48,828 nucleotides of DNA from Alistipes sp. (GTDB taxonomy: Bacteria; Bacteroidota; Bacteroidia; Bacteroidales; Rikenellaceae), in the NCBI GenBank assembly GCA_029059935.1, contig JAIDUZ010000051.1, forward strand, positions 1-48,828, read 5' to 3'. Both the position numbers and the translations under genes were made by a program. Shown here piece by piece: positions 26,766-36,472 of the stretch (positions are counted from its first letter, which is position 1; each line of letters starts with the position of its first letter). The notes below the pieces were generated by a model. It was not told the DNA's origin, ran no database searches, and was given only the letters and a program-made list of their open reading frames with translations.

Positions 26766-28231
26766 ATGAAATCCGTAAAACTGTTCCTGGCAATGCTCGC
26801 GACCGCAGCGGTGGCGGCTTGCTCCGAAGCCCCCGAAACGGGGGGGGGAATCTGGCTCTGACCGACTCCTCGCAATCCTCTCAGATTTTCTCGGCCGACC
26901 GCGCCGACCGAACCGTCTCGTTCACGGCGCCCGCATCCTGGACGGCAACCCTCGAAGAGACGACGCGCGCCCAGTCCGACGGCCTTTCGTGGATTGAACT
27001 CGACAAGTACGAGGGTCCTGCCGGCAAGACCTCCATCACGATCCGCATTCTCGAATCCAACACCTCCGGCCAATCGCGCTACGCGAAAATCACCATCGTC
27101 TGCGGCGACAGCCGCATCTCGATCGAAATCGAGCAACGACCCGAGGGCGACGACCCGGACACCCCGGACAATCCCGACAAACCTGCTCCTGCCGCCGTCA
27201 AATACATCAGCCGCATCGACTATCTGCAGGTCGACAACTGCGAAGAAGAACAGAAGCGCGAGACCGCTTCGCAGACATTCGAATACGACGACCGCAACCG
27301 GGTGGCACAAATCATCTACAAGTACGACCAGTCCTGGAAAGAATCCGGCACGCTTCTTTACACGCTCGACTACACCGTCGCCGACGAAATCACAGTAACG
27401 ATCGACGATGTTGACAACGGCAGCAGCAGCATTCTGGAAAAAATCGATGCCAAACTGGACGAAAAAGGCCGCTTCAAAGAAGCGACCCAAACCACCTACG
27501 ACGGATCGGCACGCATTTCGGCCGAGGAAATCTGCACCTACGACAGCGAGGGCCGCATCGGCGGCTGGGTCTCCAAATACTCCAGTACGGGCGACGGCAA
27601 TCTCGACTCCTACGACGAAAACAAGTTCTTCTACGACGCCGAGGGGCTGCTGACCCGCTACACCTACTACGACAGCTACGACAACCACGAATTCGAGGGT
27701 GAATTCCCGGCGGCCGAATTCTACCCCAACCGCATCGCCAACGACAAGACCAACCTCGATCTGATGTTCTATGCACTGGCAGGTTCGAGCGCCGATCTCG
27801 ACGATCCGCAGGTGCTGTTCACGCTGCTGCGTCTGACAGGCGGCGGCTTCGGCACATGCCTGCCCGAGAAAACGGAGGGCGGCGACGACGATTGGGTGAC
27901 GCCGGGCATAGCCTACGAAGGCTGGCCCACGCCCAACGTAACGGTTCACGAATCCTACACCTACATCAGCAGCACTGTTCCGGAAGGCGAACGCCTGCCC
28001 CTTAGCTTCACCACCGACGCCGACGGCTGCATCACGCAGATAGCCTACAACAGCCCCTATGCCGAATACCTCTGCGAGTACGACATCGTAGTGGGCAGCG
28101 AACTGCTTCACGAGGATATGGCCGACTATCCGGACGGGGACAAGCGCTACAAGTACGAAATCCAGAACCGAAAGACGACCAAACAGCGCGACATCGTCAA
28201 TCCGACAACCATCGACATCATCTATCGGTAG
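26766..28231 (+). CDS. BACON-domain lipoprotein, interrupted by a frameshift at a G9 tract
   Basis: The ATG at 26766 starts a clear lipoprotein signal (MKSVKLFLAMLATAAVAAC, Cys19), but this frame stops at 26861. The body, beginning NLALTDSSQSSQIFSADRADR, is in another frame and runs to 28231. The switch falls at a run of nine G at 26840-26848. One more G (ten) would join the signal peptide to the body as ETGGGNLALTD. The body has a BACON-like domain (about 90 residues, with SWTATLE and IEIEQRPE) followed by about 350 residues with YD-repeat or DUF4595-like patterns (FEYDDRNRVAQI, TYDSEGRIGGW). It is probably a surface lipoprotein when in frame. It is either phase-variable, decayed, or a homopolymer miscount in the assembly. 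The gene is monocistronic with its own terminator. Confidence 0.75.
26840..26848 (+). repeat. G9 tract at the out-of-frame junction of the BACON lipoprotein
   Basis: The run follows the codons GAA AC. Nine G place the lipobox and the mature protein in different frames; ten would restore one ORF. Confidence 0.75.
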
Positions 28232-28249
28232 ACACTCGCTATCGAACGC

Positions 28250-28286
28250 ATTCGGGGCGCCTCTTCAGTGAGGCGCCCCGAATTTT
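28250..28286 (+). terminator. rho-independent terminator of the BACON lipoprotein gene
   Basis: Perfect 11-bp stem CGGGGCGCCTC / GAGGCGCCCCG with loop TTCAGT, extended by ATT/AAT pairs and followed by TTTT. It begins 19 bases after the stop codon. Confidence 0.85.
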
Positions 28287-28403
28287 CTGAAAGATTCGGC
28301 AGCCGGCAATTCCGTAGAGGTCGCAAGACCCACTATTCGGCAACTGTTCGAACAGCAAAAAACGATTATTCGCTGTTCATTATTCATTAACAGCCGCCCC
28401 ACT

Positions 28404-28436
28404 TTTCACCTTTAACCTTTCACTTTTCACCTTGGC
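28404..28436. repeat. GTGAAA-type intergenic repeat after ahcY
   Basis: Minus-strand sequence AAGGTGAAAAGTGAAAGG followed by TTAAAGGTGAAAAGTG lies directly after the ahcY stop. It has the same type of tandem motif as at 1687, 44478 and 45348. Confidence 0.6.
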
Positions 28437-29846
28437 TCAGTACCGGTAGTGGTCGGCCTTGAAAGGTCCTTCTTCCGGCACACCGATGTAGTCGGCCTGC
28501 TTCTTGGTCAGGTGCGTAAGTTCGACACCGAGGTTGTCCAGGTGGAGCCGCGCCACCTCCTCGTCGAGGTGCTTGGGCAGACGGTAGACCCCCACCTCCA
28601 GCTCCTTCTGCCACAGTTCCATCTGCGCGAGACACTGATTGGTGAACGAGTTCGACATGACGAACGACGGATGGCCCGTGGCGCACCCGAGGTTGACCAG
28701 ACGCCCCTCGGCCAGAACGAAAATCGAGTGGCCGTCCGCGAAGGTGTATTTGTCGACCTGCGGCTTGATGTTGGTCTTCGCGGCGCCCGATTTTTCGAGC
28801 CGGTCCATCTGGATTTCGTTGTCGAAGTGGCCGATGTTGCAGACGATGGCCTGGTCGCGCATGCGCTCCATGTGCTCCAGCGTGATGATGTCGCAGTTGC
28901 CCGTGCAGGTCACATAGATGTTGCCCTCGGCCAGGGCGCTCTCCACGCTCTTCACCTCGAAGCCCTCCATGGCCGCCTGCAAGGCGCAGATGGGGTCGAT
29001 CTCCGTCACGATGACGCGGGCGCCGTACGAACGCATCGAGCGGGCGCAGCCCTTGCCCACGTCGCCGTAGCCGCACACCACGACCACCTTGCCGGCAATC
29101 ATGACGTCCGTCGCGCGTTTGATGCCGTCGGCCAGCGATTCGCGGCAGCCGTACAGATTGTCGAACTTCGACTTGGTGCACGAATCGTTGACGTTGATGG
29201 CCGGCACGAGCAGCTCGCCCTCCTCCATCATGCGGTAGAGCCGATGCACGCCCGTGGTGGTCTCTTCGCTCACGCCGCGCCACTCGGCCACGGTGCGGTG
29301 CCACTTGCCGTGGTCCTCGGCCAACAGCTGCCGCAGCGTGTCGAGAATCACGCTCTCTTCGTAGGACGAGGGCGCCACATCGAGCGTCGACGCATCGTTC
29401 TCGGCCTTGTAACCCTTGTGTATCAGCAGAGTGGCGTCGCCGCCGTCATCCACGATAAGCTGCGGGCCCTTGCCCCCCGGAAACGACAGCGCCATGGCGG
29501 TGCACCACCAGTATTCGGGCAGCGTCTCGCCCTTCCACGCGAAAACCGGCACCCCGGCGGCAGCGATGGCGGCGGCAGCATGGTCCTGCGTCGAGAAGAT
29601 GTTGCACGAGCACCAGCGCACCTCGGCGCCCAGTTCCACAAGCGTTTCGATGAGCACGGCGGTCTGGATGGTCATGTGGAGCGAGCCCATGATGCGCACC
29701 CCCTTCAGCGGTTTTTGCGGGCCGTACTTGCGACGCACGGCCATCAGGCCCGGCATTTCGTACTCCGAAACGGCAATCTCCTTGCGGCCCCATTCGGCCA
29801 GCGACATGTCGGCCACCTTGTAGGGCAATGTAGTATCCAAAAACAT
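28437..29846 (-). CDS. ahcY: adenosylhomocysteinase (S-adenosyl-L-homocysteine hydrolase)
   Basis: Cytoplasmic NAD-dependent enzyme splitting S-adenosylhomocysteine into adenosine and homocysteine in the methyl cycle. 469 residues, normal length. Substrate-domain motifs [16 protein letters not shown] and [15 protein letters not shown] are followed by the NAD-binding [13 protein letters not shown] (about residues 253-265) and the canonical C-terminal Lys-Tyr tail (FKADHYRY). The start is 3 bp after the riboflavin kinase stop (TAA ACC ATG), placing it last in a minus-strand operon. Confidence 0.97.
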   Translation of the reverse strand: MFLDTTLPYKVADMSLAEWGRKEIAVSEYEMPGLMAVRRKYGPQKPLKGVRIMGSLHMTIQTAVLIETLVELGAEVRWCSCNIFSTQDHAAAAIAAAGVPVFAWKGETLPEYWWCTAMALSFPGGKGPQLIVDDGGDATLLIHKGYKAENDASTLDVAPSSYEESVILDTLRQLLAEDHGKWHRTVAEWRGVSEETTTGVHRLYRMMEEGELLVPAINVNDSCTKSKFDNLYGCRESLADGIKRATDVMIAGKVVVVCGYGDVGKGCARSMRSYGARVIVTEIDPICALQAAMEGFEVKSVESALAEGNIYVTCTGNCDIITLEHMERMRDQAIVCNIGHFDNEIQMDRLEKSGAAKTNIKPQVDKYTFADGHSIFVLAEGRLVNLGCATGHPSFVMSNSFTNQCLAQMELWQKELEVGVYRLPKHLDEEVARLHLDNLGVELTHLTKKQADYIGVPEEGPFKADHYRY

Positions 29847-29849
29847 GGT

Positions 29850-30218
29850 TTATTCCGATTTTAATATCCGTTCCTTGTCTTTTTCGAGCTGCGCGCGCAG
29901 CTCCTCCACCGAACCGAACCGTCGTTCGTCGCGGATTTTCCGCAGCAGACGCACCCGCAGGCGCCGTCCGTAGAGCGACCCGTCGAATCCGAAGATATGG
30001 GTTTCGAGCCGCCGTTCGCGGCCGCCGACCGAGGGATTGCTCCCCAGGTTCGACATGGCCCGGTAGCGCACGCCGTCCACCTCGGCCTCCGAGGCGTAGA
30101 CTCCGTCTTCGGCCGTCGCGTCCGCCCCGGCCGGCAGGTTGGCCGTCGGGAATCCCAGTTCGCGGCCCAGCTTGCGGCCGTGCTCCACGACCCCCTCTAT
30201 CACCACCGGCCCGGTCAT
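29850..30218 (-). CDS. stand-alone riboflavin kinase domain (RibF C-terminal type)
   Basis: Phosphorylates riboflavin to FMN. The whole protein is a 122-residue flavokinase domain with intact motifs: GRELGFPTANL (ATP and flavin binding), a Gly-Val-Tyr-Ala strand, SNLGSNPSVGG and ETHIFGFDGSLYG with the catalytic Glu. Bacterial RibF is usually bifunctional (about 310 residues) with an N-terminal FAD synthetase domain; that half is absent here and the preceding gene is an unrelated permease. It may be a second, specialised kinase or one half of a split pair. The ATG overlaps the permease stop (ATGA). Confidence 0.88.
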   Translation of the reverse strand: MTGPVVIEGVVEHGRKLGRELGFPTANLPAGADATAEDGVYASEAEVDGVRYRAMSNLGSNPSVGGRERRLETHIFGFDGSLYGRRLRVRLLRKIRDERRFGSVEELRAQLEKDKERILKSE

Positions 30219-31321
30219 ATCTTTTCGGTCAGGCGCCGCACCAGCGCGAACTGCGAGAAGAACTCCTTGGCGAAGACCCGCAGCACCGTGTAGGATGGAA
30301 TGGCCAGCAGCATGCCCCAGATTCCGGCCACCGAACCGGCCACGAGGATGACCAGGAAGATTTCGAGCGGATGGGCCTTGACCCGCTCCGAGTAGAGCGA
30401 CGGCTGGAGGATGAAGTCGTCCATCCCCTTGAGAACAAGAAGCGCGACGACAATGACAGCTACCGTATGCCCCACCGAAGTCCCGGCAATCGGCGTCACG
30501 ACACCCACGAAGACCGAAATCACGCCTCCGATCAGCGGTCCGGCATAGGGTACGACGTTCATCACGCCCATCACCAGTCCGATGAAGCAGGCGTCGGCGC
30601 CCGACATGCCGAAAGCCATCATGGCCAGCGACACGGCGATCATCAGCAGGAGACTCTCGGCCAGAATGCCCGTGAAGTAACGCCCCAGGAGAAGCGTCAC
30701 CGAATCGAGCGCCCGTGTGATGCTGTCGCGGTAGCGCTCGGGAAAGACGGCCGTTACCATCGTATAGAACAAGTCGTCCTCCTTAAGGAAAAAGAAAGTG
30801 ATGAACGACACGGAGAAGATGGCGATGACCGACGAAAAGAGCATGCCGATGATGGAGGAGAAAAGCGTGTTGAGCGAATCGAGGTCGAGCAGCCGGGGCA
30901 ATGCCGAAGAGAGTTCCTCGGAGAGCGAGAACGAACTTTCGGACAGCGCGAAAAGCTCCTGCACCCGGCTTTGGGCCCGGGCGATGGGTTCGCCGATGCT
31001 GTTGAACACAGCCCCGAAATCGACCTCGGCCAACTGGTTAACCTTGTTGAAGACAAGCGGCACGAACAACGAACACAGCACCGCGGCCACGGTCCATATC
31101 ACCGCCAGCGTGGCCAGCGCCGCCAACGGACGCGGCACGCGCCATTTGCCGACATGCAGGGCCGCCAGCCACCCTACCAGCGGGCGCCCCACCACGGCCA
31201 GCACGGCCGACACGAGGATATAGCCCACGATGGACGAGAAATACCACACCACGAAGAGCACGCCGGCCACCACGGCGGCACCGGCAAGGAAACGCAGCAC
31301 GGTCTGAGGCGTCGCGGTCAT
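30215..31321 (-). CDS. AI-2E family (PerM/TqsA-like) membrane permease
   Basis: 368-residue inner-membrane protein with about seven to eight hydrophobic segments and the family core FITFFFLKEDD and GVMNVVPYAGPLIGG, then LQPSLYSERVKAHPLEIFL near the C-terminus. Family members have been linked to autoinducer-2 export or ion/proton antiport; substrate unknown here. It lies between psd (3 bp gap) and the riboflavin kinase (overlap). The operon has ahcY, the one-step SAH route that makes no AI-2, so AI-2 export is not suggested by context. Confidence 0.9.
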   Translation of the reverse strand: MTATPQTVLRFLAGAAVVAGVLFVVWYFSSIVGYILVSAVLAVVGRPLVGWLAALHVGKWRVPRPLAALATLAVIWTVAAVLCSLFVPLVFNKVNQLAEVDFGAVFNSIGEPIARAQSRVQELFALSESSFSLSEELSSALPRLLDLDSLNTLFSSIIGMLFSSVIAIFSVSFITFFFLKEDDLFYTMVTAVFPERYRDSITRALDSVTLLLGRYFTGILAESLLLMIAVSLAMMAFGMSGADACFIGLVMGVMNVVPYAGPLIGGVISVFVGVVTPIAGTSVGHTVAVIVVALLVLKGMDDFILQPSLYSERVKAHPLEIFLVILVAGSVAGIWGMLLAIPSYTVLRVFAKEFFSQFALVRRLTEKI

Positions 31322-31324
31322 GCG

Positions 31325-31999
31325 TCAGGCTTTTTTGGGCAGCCGCGCGATGGGCGTCTGCGAACCGACGGTGGCGTCGCCGAGGCTCACCAGCAACTCG
31401 CTGTTCTTGGGAATCAGCACGTCGACGCGCGACCCGAACTTGATGAATCCGCAGACGCTGTTCTGCTCCACGGCGTGCCCCTCCTTCATGTAGGAGACGA
31501 TGCGCCGGGCGATCAGCCCCGCAATCTGCCGGAAGAGCACCTTCTGGCCCGAGGCCATGCGCACCACGGTGGTGGTCCGCTCGTTCTCGGTCGACGACTT
31601 GGGATGCCAGGCCACCAGGAAGCGGCCCGGATGATATTTGAAATACTCCACCTCGCCGGCCACGGGCACCCAGTTCATGTGGACGTTGGTAATCGACATG
31701 AAAATCGAGACCTGGAGCATCTCCTCGTGCAGGTATTCGTTTTCGCGGACCGTCTCGGTCACCACCACGCGGCCGTCGCACGGCGCGAAGACCAGGTCGT
31801 TGTCGTGGATGCGCACCCGGCGCGGCTCGCGGAAGAACGCCACGATGAAGAGCCACAGCGCCGCGAAGAAGAGGGCGCTGGTCCATATGAACATCGTCTG
31901 CCAGCGGCACATCCACAGCGCATAGAAACTGCCCCATATCAGCGCGCAGACGACGAGCGAAACGAAGATGATTCTGTAGCCTTCCTTATTTATTTTCAT
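31325..31999 (-). CDS. psd: phosphatidylserine decarboxylase proenzyme
   Basis: Converts phosphatidylserine to phosphatidylethanolamine at the inner membrane. The 224-residue form is the short PSD type. Two hydrophobic segments at the N-terminus anchor it. The self-cleavage motif Gly-Ser-Arg in IKFGSRVDVLIP (serine near residue 189) generates the pyruvoyl group. Other motifs are FMSITNVHMNWVP and HPGRFLVA. It follows cdsA (20 bp), consistent with a phospholipid synthesis unit. Confidence 0.95.
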   Translation of the reverse strand: MKINKEGYRIIFVSLVVCALIWGSFYALWMCRWQTMFIWTSALFFAALWLFIVAFFREPRRVRIHDNDLVFAPCDGRVVVTETVRENEYLHEEMLQVSIFMSITNVHMNWVPVAGEVEYFKYHPGRFLVAWHPKSSTENERTTTVVRMASGQKVLFRQIAGLIARRIVSYMKEGHAVEQNSVCGFIKFGSRVDVLIPKNSELLVSLGDATVGSQTPIARLPKKA

Positions 32000-32019
32000 G
32001 AAGCGTAAGGTTTAGCAGT

Positions 32020-32898
32020 TCAGCAGTAGAAACCGGCATCGAAGACGAAGCGGCACACCAGCAGGTAGACCGCCGCGAAAGGTGCCGAGAGCAGCACGGC
32101 GTCGAAACGGTCCAGCACGCCGCCGTGACCCGGGATAAGGGTTCCGGAATCTTTCTCGGCGGCGGCCCGTTTGAACATCGACTCGGCCAGGTCGCCCAGC
32201 ACGCCCGCACCGGCGGTCACGAACGCGAATCCGGCCCAGGCCCACAGATTGCCGCCGAGCCAGTGTCCGGCCGCCAGACCTACGGCCACGGCGCCGGCCA
32301 TGCCGCCGAAAAATCCTTCCCACGACTTGTTGGGCGAGAGCCGCGGAAAGAGCTTGTGCGGGCCGCCCGAATATTTACCCACCAGGTAGGCCAGCACGTC
32401 GTTGGTCCAAATAACGAAGATATAGACGAGCGCCACCCACGGCCGCCACTCGCCCTGCCGTCCTCCGGCGGCAGCAATGTGGAAGAGGCAAATCAGCGGC
32501 AACACGATGTAGAAGATACCCAGCAGCGTCGTTCCGACAGCCGTCATGGGGTCGTCGTTCTTGCGGTAGAGTTCGCAGACGAGGAGCAGCGGCACGGTCA
32601 GCAGCAGCAACGCAAGCGTCGCCAGCATCGCCGAATCGAGACCGATTCCGGCCACGCCCCTTGTCAGCACCATGTTCAGCACGAAGAGGACCAGACCGAC
32701 AGCGATGCCCAGCACCCGCTGGGGCCTCACGCCCCGCCTGCCGGCCAGCGCATAGAATTCGTACATGCCGCCCGCGACGAGCAGTGCCAGCACGGCGCCG
32801 AAGCTCCACGGCGACCATACAAGACCGTTCACCACGGTCGCCGCCACCACAATGCCGCTCAACGAGCGCGTCATCAGGTCTTTCATATCTTTCGTCAT
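32020..32898 (-). CDS. cdsA: phosphatidate cytidylyltransferase (CDP-diacylglycerol synthase)
   Basis: 292-residue integral membrane enzyme making CDP-diacylglycerol from phosphatidate and CTP. About eight hydrophobic segments. CdsA motifs SPNKSWEGFFGG and GDLAESMFKRAAAEKDSG followed by IPGHGGVLDRFDA are intact. It lies 30 bp downstream of ftsH and 20 bp upstream of psd. The start at 32898 is used; a second ATG at 32886 (MKDLMTRS) is possible. Confidence 0.95.
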   Translation of the reverse strand: MTKDMKDLMTRSLSGIVVAATVVNGLVWSPWSFGAVLALLVAGGMYEFYALAGRRGVRPQRVLGIAVGLVLFVLNMVLTRGVAGIGLDSAMLATLALLLLTVPLLLVCELYRKNDDPMTAVGTTLLGIFYIVLPLICLFHIAAAGGRQGEWRPWVALVYIFVIWTNDVLAYLVGKYSGGPHKLFPRLSPNKSWEGFFGGMAGAVAVGLAAGHWLGGNLWAWAGFAFVTAGAGVLGDLAESMFKRAAAEKDSGTLIPGHGGVLDRFDAVLLSAPFAAVYLLVCRFVFDAGFYC

Positions 32899-32928
32899 GA
32901 TTCCGATTCAGGTTAGCAGTTGGAAAAC

Positions 32929-35139
32929 TTATTTTGCCGAGTTCGGGGTTTCGCCCTCCTCCGCAGACTTCGGTCTCCGACGTCTCGCAGGGTGTGCGGC
33001 GGCCGGCTTCCCGGATGCCGCAGCGTTTCCGGCCGTCGGCTCTCCGGCCTTGGCCGCCCGGCGTTTCCGGGGCTTGGAGGCGGCAGGAGCTTTCGGCTCC
33101 GTTTCTGCGGCCGGCCGGACCTGCGGCGCCCCGGTCTTCTTCCGGTCCGCAGCGTTCTTTCCTTGGCCGGAGGTCTCCTCCCGGGCCTTTTTTTCAGCCT
33201 CCCGGCGTTCGCGCTCGATGTCTTTCTTGCGCTTGCCGAAAATGCGCTCGACATCCTCCGTGAAGACCACTTCGCGCTCCAGCAGCAGTTCGGCCAGCTG
33301 TTTCAGACCGTCGGCATGCTCGCGGAGCACCTCGGCGGCCATCGCATAGGCCCGGTCGAGCACGCGCCGGGCTTCGGCATCGATCTGTTGAGCCGTGAGC
33401 TCCGAATAGGGCTTGGTCAGCGCCATGTCGCTCTGACCCGTCGAATCGTAGAACGAAAGGGTGCCCACCTCCTCGCTCATGCCGTAGTAGGCGACCATGG
33501 CATAGGCCTGCTTCGTCGCCCGCTCCAGGTCGTTGAGCGCTCCGGTCGACAGCTCGCCGAAGGTGAGCTGCTCCGAGACACGGCCGCCGAGCGTGGCGGC
33601 CAGTTCGTCCATCAGCTGCTCGCGCGTGGTAATCTGCCGCTCCTCGGGCAGGTACCACGCCGCACCGAGGGCCTTGCCGCGCGGGATGATGGTCACCTTG
33701 ATGAGCGGACTGGCGTTCTCCAATATCCAGCTCACGGTGGCATGGCCCGCCTCGTGGTAGGCTATCACACGCTTCTCCTCGTCGGTAATGATTTTGTTCT
33801 TGCGCTCCAGACCGCCGATGATGCGGTCGATAGCCGCCAGAAAATCTTCCTTGGAGACGTATTTCTTGTTGTGCCGGGCGGCAATCAGGGCCGCTTCGTT
33901 GCAGACGTTGGCAATGTCGGCGCCCGAGAAACCCGGAGTCTGACGCGCCAGGAACGAGCGGTCGAGCGCCGGGTCGAGCTTCAGCGGCCGCAGATGGACC
34001 GCGAAAATCTCCTCGCGCTCCTTCACGTCGGGCAGCCCCACCTCTATCTGCCGGTCGAAGCGGCCGGCACGCATCAGCGCCTTGTCGAGGATGTCGGCCC
34101 GGTTGGTGGCCGCCAGGACGATGACGCCCGTGTTGGTCTGGAAGCCGTCCATCTCCGTAAGGAGCTGGTTGAGCGTATTTTCGCGTTCGTCGTTACCCGA
34201 GAATCCGGCATTCTTGCCGCGGGCCCGGCCGATGGCGTCTATTTCGTCGATGAAGACGATGCAGGGGGCTTTCTGCTTGGCTTGCTCGAAGAGGTCGCGC
34301 ACGCGCGAGGCGCCCACGCCGACGAACATCTCCACGAAGTCGGAGCCCGAAATCGAGAGGAAGGGCACGTTGGCCTCGCCGGCCACAGCCTTGGCCAGCA
34401 GCGTCTTGCCGGTTCCCGGAGGACCCACCAGCAGGGCTCCCTTGGGAATCTTGGCACCCAGCTCCTTGTATTTGTCGGCCTTGCGGAGGAAATCGACGAT
34501 CTCCATAATCTCTATCTTGGCCTCCTCCAGGCCGGCCACGTCCTTGAAGGTCACGCGGCGCGCATTGTTCTTGTCGAAGACCTGTGCCTTGGCTTTGCCC
34601 ACATTCATGATGCCGCCGCCGGCACCTCCGCCCGCGCCGCGCGACATCGAGCGCATGATGAGGAACCACACGCCGATGATGAGCACCCACGGCAGAAGAT
34701 TGACCAGCACGTTGGTCCACTCGTTGCTTTTGTTCTCGTAGACCACGGGCACCGTATGTCCCGATTCCGTCTCGGCGCTCCTCAGGTCCTCGCGGAACGA
34801 GTCCACCGAGCCGATGGTGAAGAAGAGCTGCGGCCCCCGCTCGGGCAGCCGGCGGAAGCGTCCGGTCGTATCCTGACGGTAACGGGGCGCGGCCTCCTCC
34901 GTAAGATGCACCTCGGCCCGGTCGCGGTTGACGATGGTGATTTTCTCCACATCGCCCCGGCCGACCATCTCTTCGACGGTCGTCCAGTCGCTCTCCAGCG
35001 GAGCTTCGCTGCTCTCGCCGAAGAGATACCATCCGAAAACGAACGCTCCGACAAGACCGTAAATCCACCAGATCGACGGGCGCGGCAGACCGCCCGGATT
35101 CTTCCGGCCGTTATTGCTGTTCCGATTCTTGCGTACCAT
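32929..35139 (-). CDS. ftsH: ATP-dependent zinc metalloprotease FtsH
   Basis: 736-residue inner-membrane AAA protease that degrades membrane and short-lived cytosolic proteins. N-terminal TM segment near residue 30, periplasmic domain, second TM near 185-200 ([15 protein letters not shown]). AAA Walker A GPPGTGKT near 236, Walker [10 protein letters not shown] and second-region homology follow. The zinc site HEAGH is near residue 462. The last roughly 95 residues are a low-complexity Ala/Lys/Pro/Arg tail ([18 protein letters not shown]), longer than in typical FtsH. The gene is 9 bp downstream of rsfS, and the cdsA and psd genes follow. Confidence 0.97.
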   Translation of the reverse strand: MVRKNRNSNNGRKNPGGLPRPSIWWIYGLVGAFVFGWYLFGESSEAPLESDWTTVEEMVGRGDVEKITIVNRDRAEVHLTEEAAPRYRQDTTGRFRRLPERGPQLFFTIGSVDSFREDLRSAETESGHTVPVVYENKSNEWTNVLVNLLPWVLIIGVWFLIMRSMSRGAGGGAGGGIMNVGKAKAQVFDKNNARRVTFKDVAGLEEAKIEIMEIVDFLRKADKYKELGAKIPKGALLVGPPGTGKTLLAKAVAGEANVPFLSISGSDFVEMFVGVGASRVRDLFEQAKQKAPCIVFIDEIDAIGRARGKNAGFSGNDERENTLNQLLTEMDGFQTNTGVIVLAATNRADILDKALMRAGRFDRQIEVGLPDVKEREEIFAVHLRPLKLDPALDRSFLARQTPGFSGADIANVCNEAALIAARHNKKYVSKEDFLAAIDRIIGGLERKNKIITDEEKRVIAYHEAGHATVSWILENASPLIKVTIIPRGKALGAAWYLPEERQITTREQLMDELAATLGGRVSEQLTFGELSTGALNDLERATKQAYAMVAYYGMSEEVGTLSFYDSTGQSDMALTKPYSELTAQQIDAEARRVLDRAYAMAAEVLREHADGLKQLAELLLEREVVFTEDVERIFGKRKKDIERERREAEKKAREETSGQGKNAADRKKTGAPQVRPAAETEPKAPAASKPRKRRAAKAGEPTAGNAAASGKPAAAHPARRRRPKSAEEGETPNSAK

Positions 35140-35148
35140 AACTGCTTC

Positions 35149-35499
35149 TTACTCTTCGTATTCGTAGCGGGTCACCGGGGCATCGGCCCACAACTCCTCC
35201 AGGCGGTAGTATTCGCGCAGGTCGGTCTGGAAGATGTGCACCACCACGTCGACGTAGTCCATGGCGATCCACAGTGCGCTCTGCTGGCCCTCGATGCGCC
35301 AGAGCTTCTCGCCCAGGGTCTGCTCCACCTTCTCCTCGATGCCGGCGGCGATGGCCGCCACCTGCGTCGTCGAATCGGCGTTGCACACCACGAACGCCGA
35401 GCAGATTGCCCCGTCAAACCCCGAGAGGTCGAGCGATACAATATTCTTACCTTTCTTATCTTCAATCGCACCGACGATCGTATCGATCAGTTTCTCCAT
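35149..35499 (-). CDS. rsfS: ribosomal silencing factor RsfS
   Basis: 116-residue protein of the RsfS/DUF143 family, which binds ribosomal protein uL14 and blocks subunit joining under starvation. Typical features are DLSGFDGAICSAFVVCNADS, a Glu-Gly-Gln block (WRIEGQQSALWIAMDYVDVVVHIF) and a terminal REYYRLEELWADAP segment. First gene of the run rsfS-ftsH-cdsA-psd, with a clear -7 box upstream. Confidence 0.95.
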   Translation of the reverse strand: MEKLIDTIVGAIEDKKGKNIVSLDLSGFDGAICSAFVVCNADSTTQVAAIAAGIEEKVEQTLGEKLWRIEGQQSALWIAMDYVDVVVHIFQTDLREYYRLEELWADAPVTRYEYEE

Positions 35500-35528
35500 A
35501 AAATCTTCGAAATGTATCTATAACCTTG

Positions 35529-35536
35529 CAAAGATA
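35529..35536 (-). promoter_or_regulatory. -7 promoter box (TATCTTTG) of rsfS-ftsH operon
   Basis: TATCTTTG on the minus strand matches TAnnTTTG; the rsfS ATG is 30 bases downstream. An AATTCATAATG-type repeat lies upstream. Confidence 0.65.
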
Positions 35537-35774
35537 GGAAGAAGAATCCACAATTCATAATGAAAGAACGTCTATTCATGCTGTTCTTCCTTCGCGGCAT
35601 AGCCCGAACCCGATGAAAAACAGGCCGGCAGAATGACGCAGCGGCTTTGCCCGCAACTCAAGCCGACCGCCGCTTGCTTCGTCGCACAGCACGCGCATCC
35701 GCCGAACAACGCACGAAACCGACGCCCTTTCGGGACATCGGTTTCCGCATCGGAGCCTGCACCCGGCCGGCCCG

Positions 35775-35975
35775 TCAATCCTCATCGTCGAGTTGGAACA
35801 ACTCTTCGACCGTCCGGCCGAACACCCGCGCGATTTTGAGCGCCAGGAGGGTCGACGGAATGAACCGCCCCGTCTCGATGGCGTGGATCGTCTGACGACT
35901 CACTCCTGCGGCGTCGGCCAGCTGCTGCTGGGTCATGCCCGACGAGCCGCGTTCGCACCGAATCCTATTTTTCAT
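35775..35975 (-). CDS. small XRE-family HTH regulator
   Basis: 66 residues, nearly all a Cro/C1-type helix-turn-helix: MTQQQLADAAGVSRQTIHAIETGRFIPSTLLALKIA. It ends in the acidic tail FQLDDED. This compact type is commonly paired with a small membrane protein and may control its own operon. It overlaps the upstream membrane-protein gene by 11 bp. Target unknown; a candidate operator is at 36470-36506. Confidence 0.92.
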   Translation of the reverse strand: MKNRIRCERGSSGMTQQQLADAAGVSRQTIHAIETGRFIPSTLLALKIARVFGRTVEELFQLDDED

Positions 35976-36396
35976 CGCACGCCTCCTTTCTCAGCCGCCA
36001 TAACCGCCACTGGTAGATGGCAAGAAAGAGCAGAGGCAGCGTCAACAAGTTGTAAATCATCACATAGAGGAAATCCAAGCCATAGCAGGCCAGCGCTGCC
36101 GCGATAATGACGATCGTGTTCGCATAAAGCGCCGTCAGCAGGGCGTCGAGCCGCAGCCGACCGATCAGTTCGTCTTCGATGCGTTCGCGCGAACAACCGA
36201 CGAAGAGCACCCCAAGCAGCGTGCCGATCAATGCGACGTTGTTCAGCAGTTCAGTCCTCACGGCCGGAAACGGCAATCCGGCAGGCAGACCGTTGAAATC
36301 GTTGAGCAGCAAACACAGTCCCAGCAACGCCGCAGGAACAAAAATCGCCCAGCCGATCGGTTTGAAAACGCAGGGCAGCAAAGGAATCTTTTTCAT
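35965..36396 (-). CDS. small integral membrane protein of unknown function
   Basis: 143 residues from the ATG at 36396 (MKKIPLLPC); an in-frame ATG at 36405 is also possible. Four hydrophobic segments (about 10-30, 45-65, 80-105 and 107-125) with a charged loop SRERIEDELIGRLRLDA. No family recognised with certainty; it resembles membrane partners of short XRE regulators. It overlaps the regulator gene, so the two form one unit. Confidence 0.8.
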   Translation of the reverse strand: MKKIPLLPCVFKPIGWAIFVPAALLGLCLLLNDFNGLPAGLPFPAVRTELLNNVALIGTLLGVLFVGCSRERIEDELIGRLRLDALLTALYANTIVIIAAALACYGLDFLYVMIYNLLTLPLLFLAIYQWRLWRLRKEACDEK

Positions 36397-36464
36397 GATT
36401 GTCATTCGTTATCGGTTCAACTTGACAGGAACAGCGGATGTGCGCATCATCCTTGTCCTTGCTG

Positions 36465-36472
36465 CAAATGTA
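36465..36472 (-). promoter_or_regulatory. -7 promoter box (TACATTTG) of the membrane protein/XRE unit
   Basis: TACATTTG on the minus strand matches TAnnTTTG and lies about 70 bases upstream of the start. It overlaps one arm of the GTAAAG/CTTTAC repeat. Confidence 0.6.

Noticed and set aside
26735..26848. TTG or ATG-less opening upstream of the BACON body (starting MFRTLLKPKEDE)
   Set aside because: It lies partly in the promoter region and out of frame with the obvious lipoprotein signal peptide; the frameshift explanation fits better.
29847..30220. SAH, SAM or FMN riboswitch near ahcY and the riboflavin kinase
   Set aside because: The genes are 3 bp apart or overlapping, leaving no leader for a riboswitch.
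35572..35785. Small minus-strand ORFs of 68-69 codons between rsfS and the XRE gene
   Set aside because: No start context, no conserved motif and cysteine/arginine-rich composition as in random GC-rich frames; the spacer shows no supported gene.
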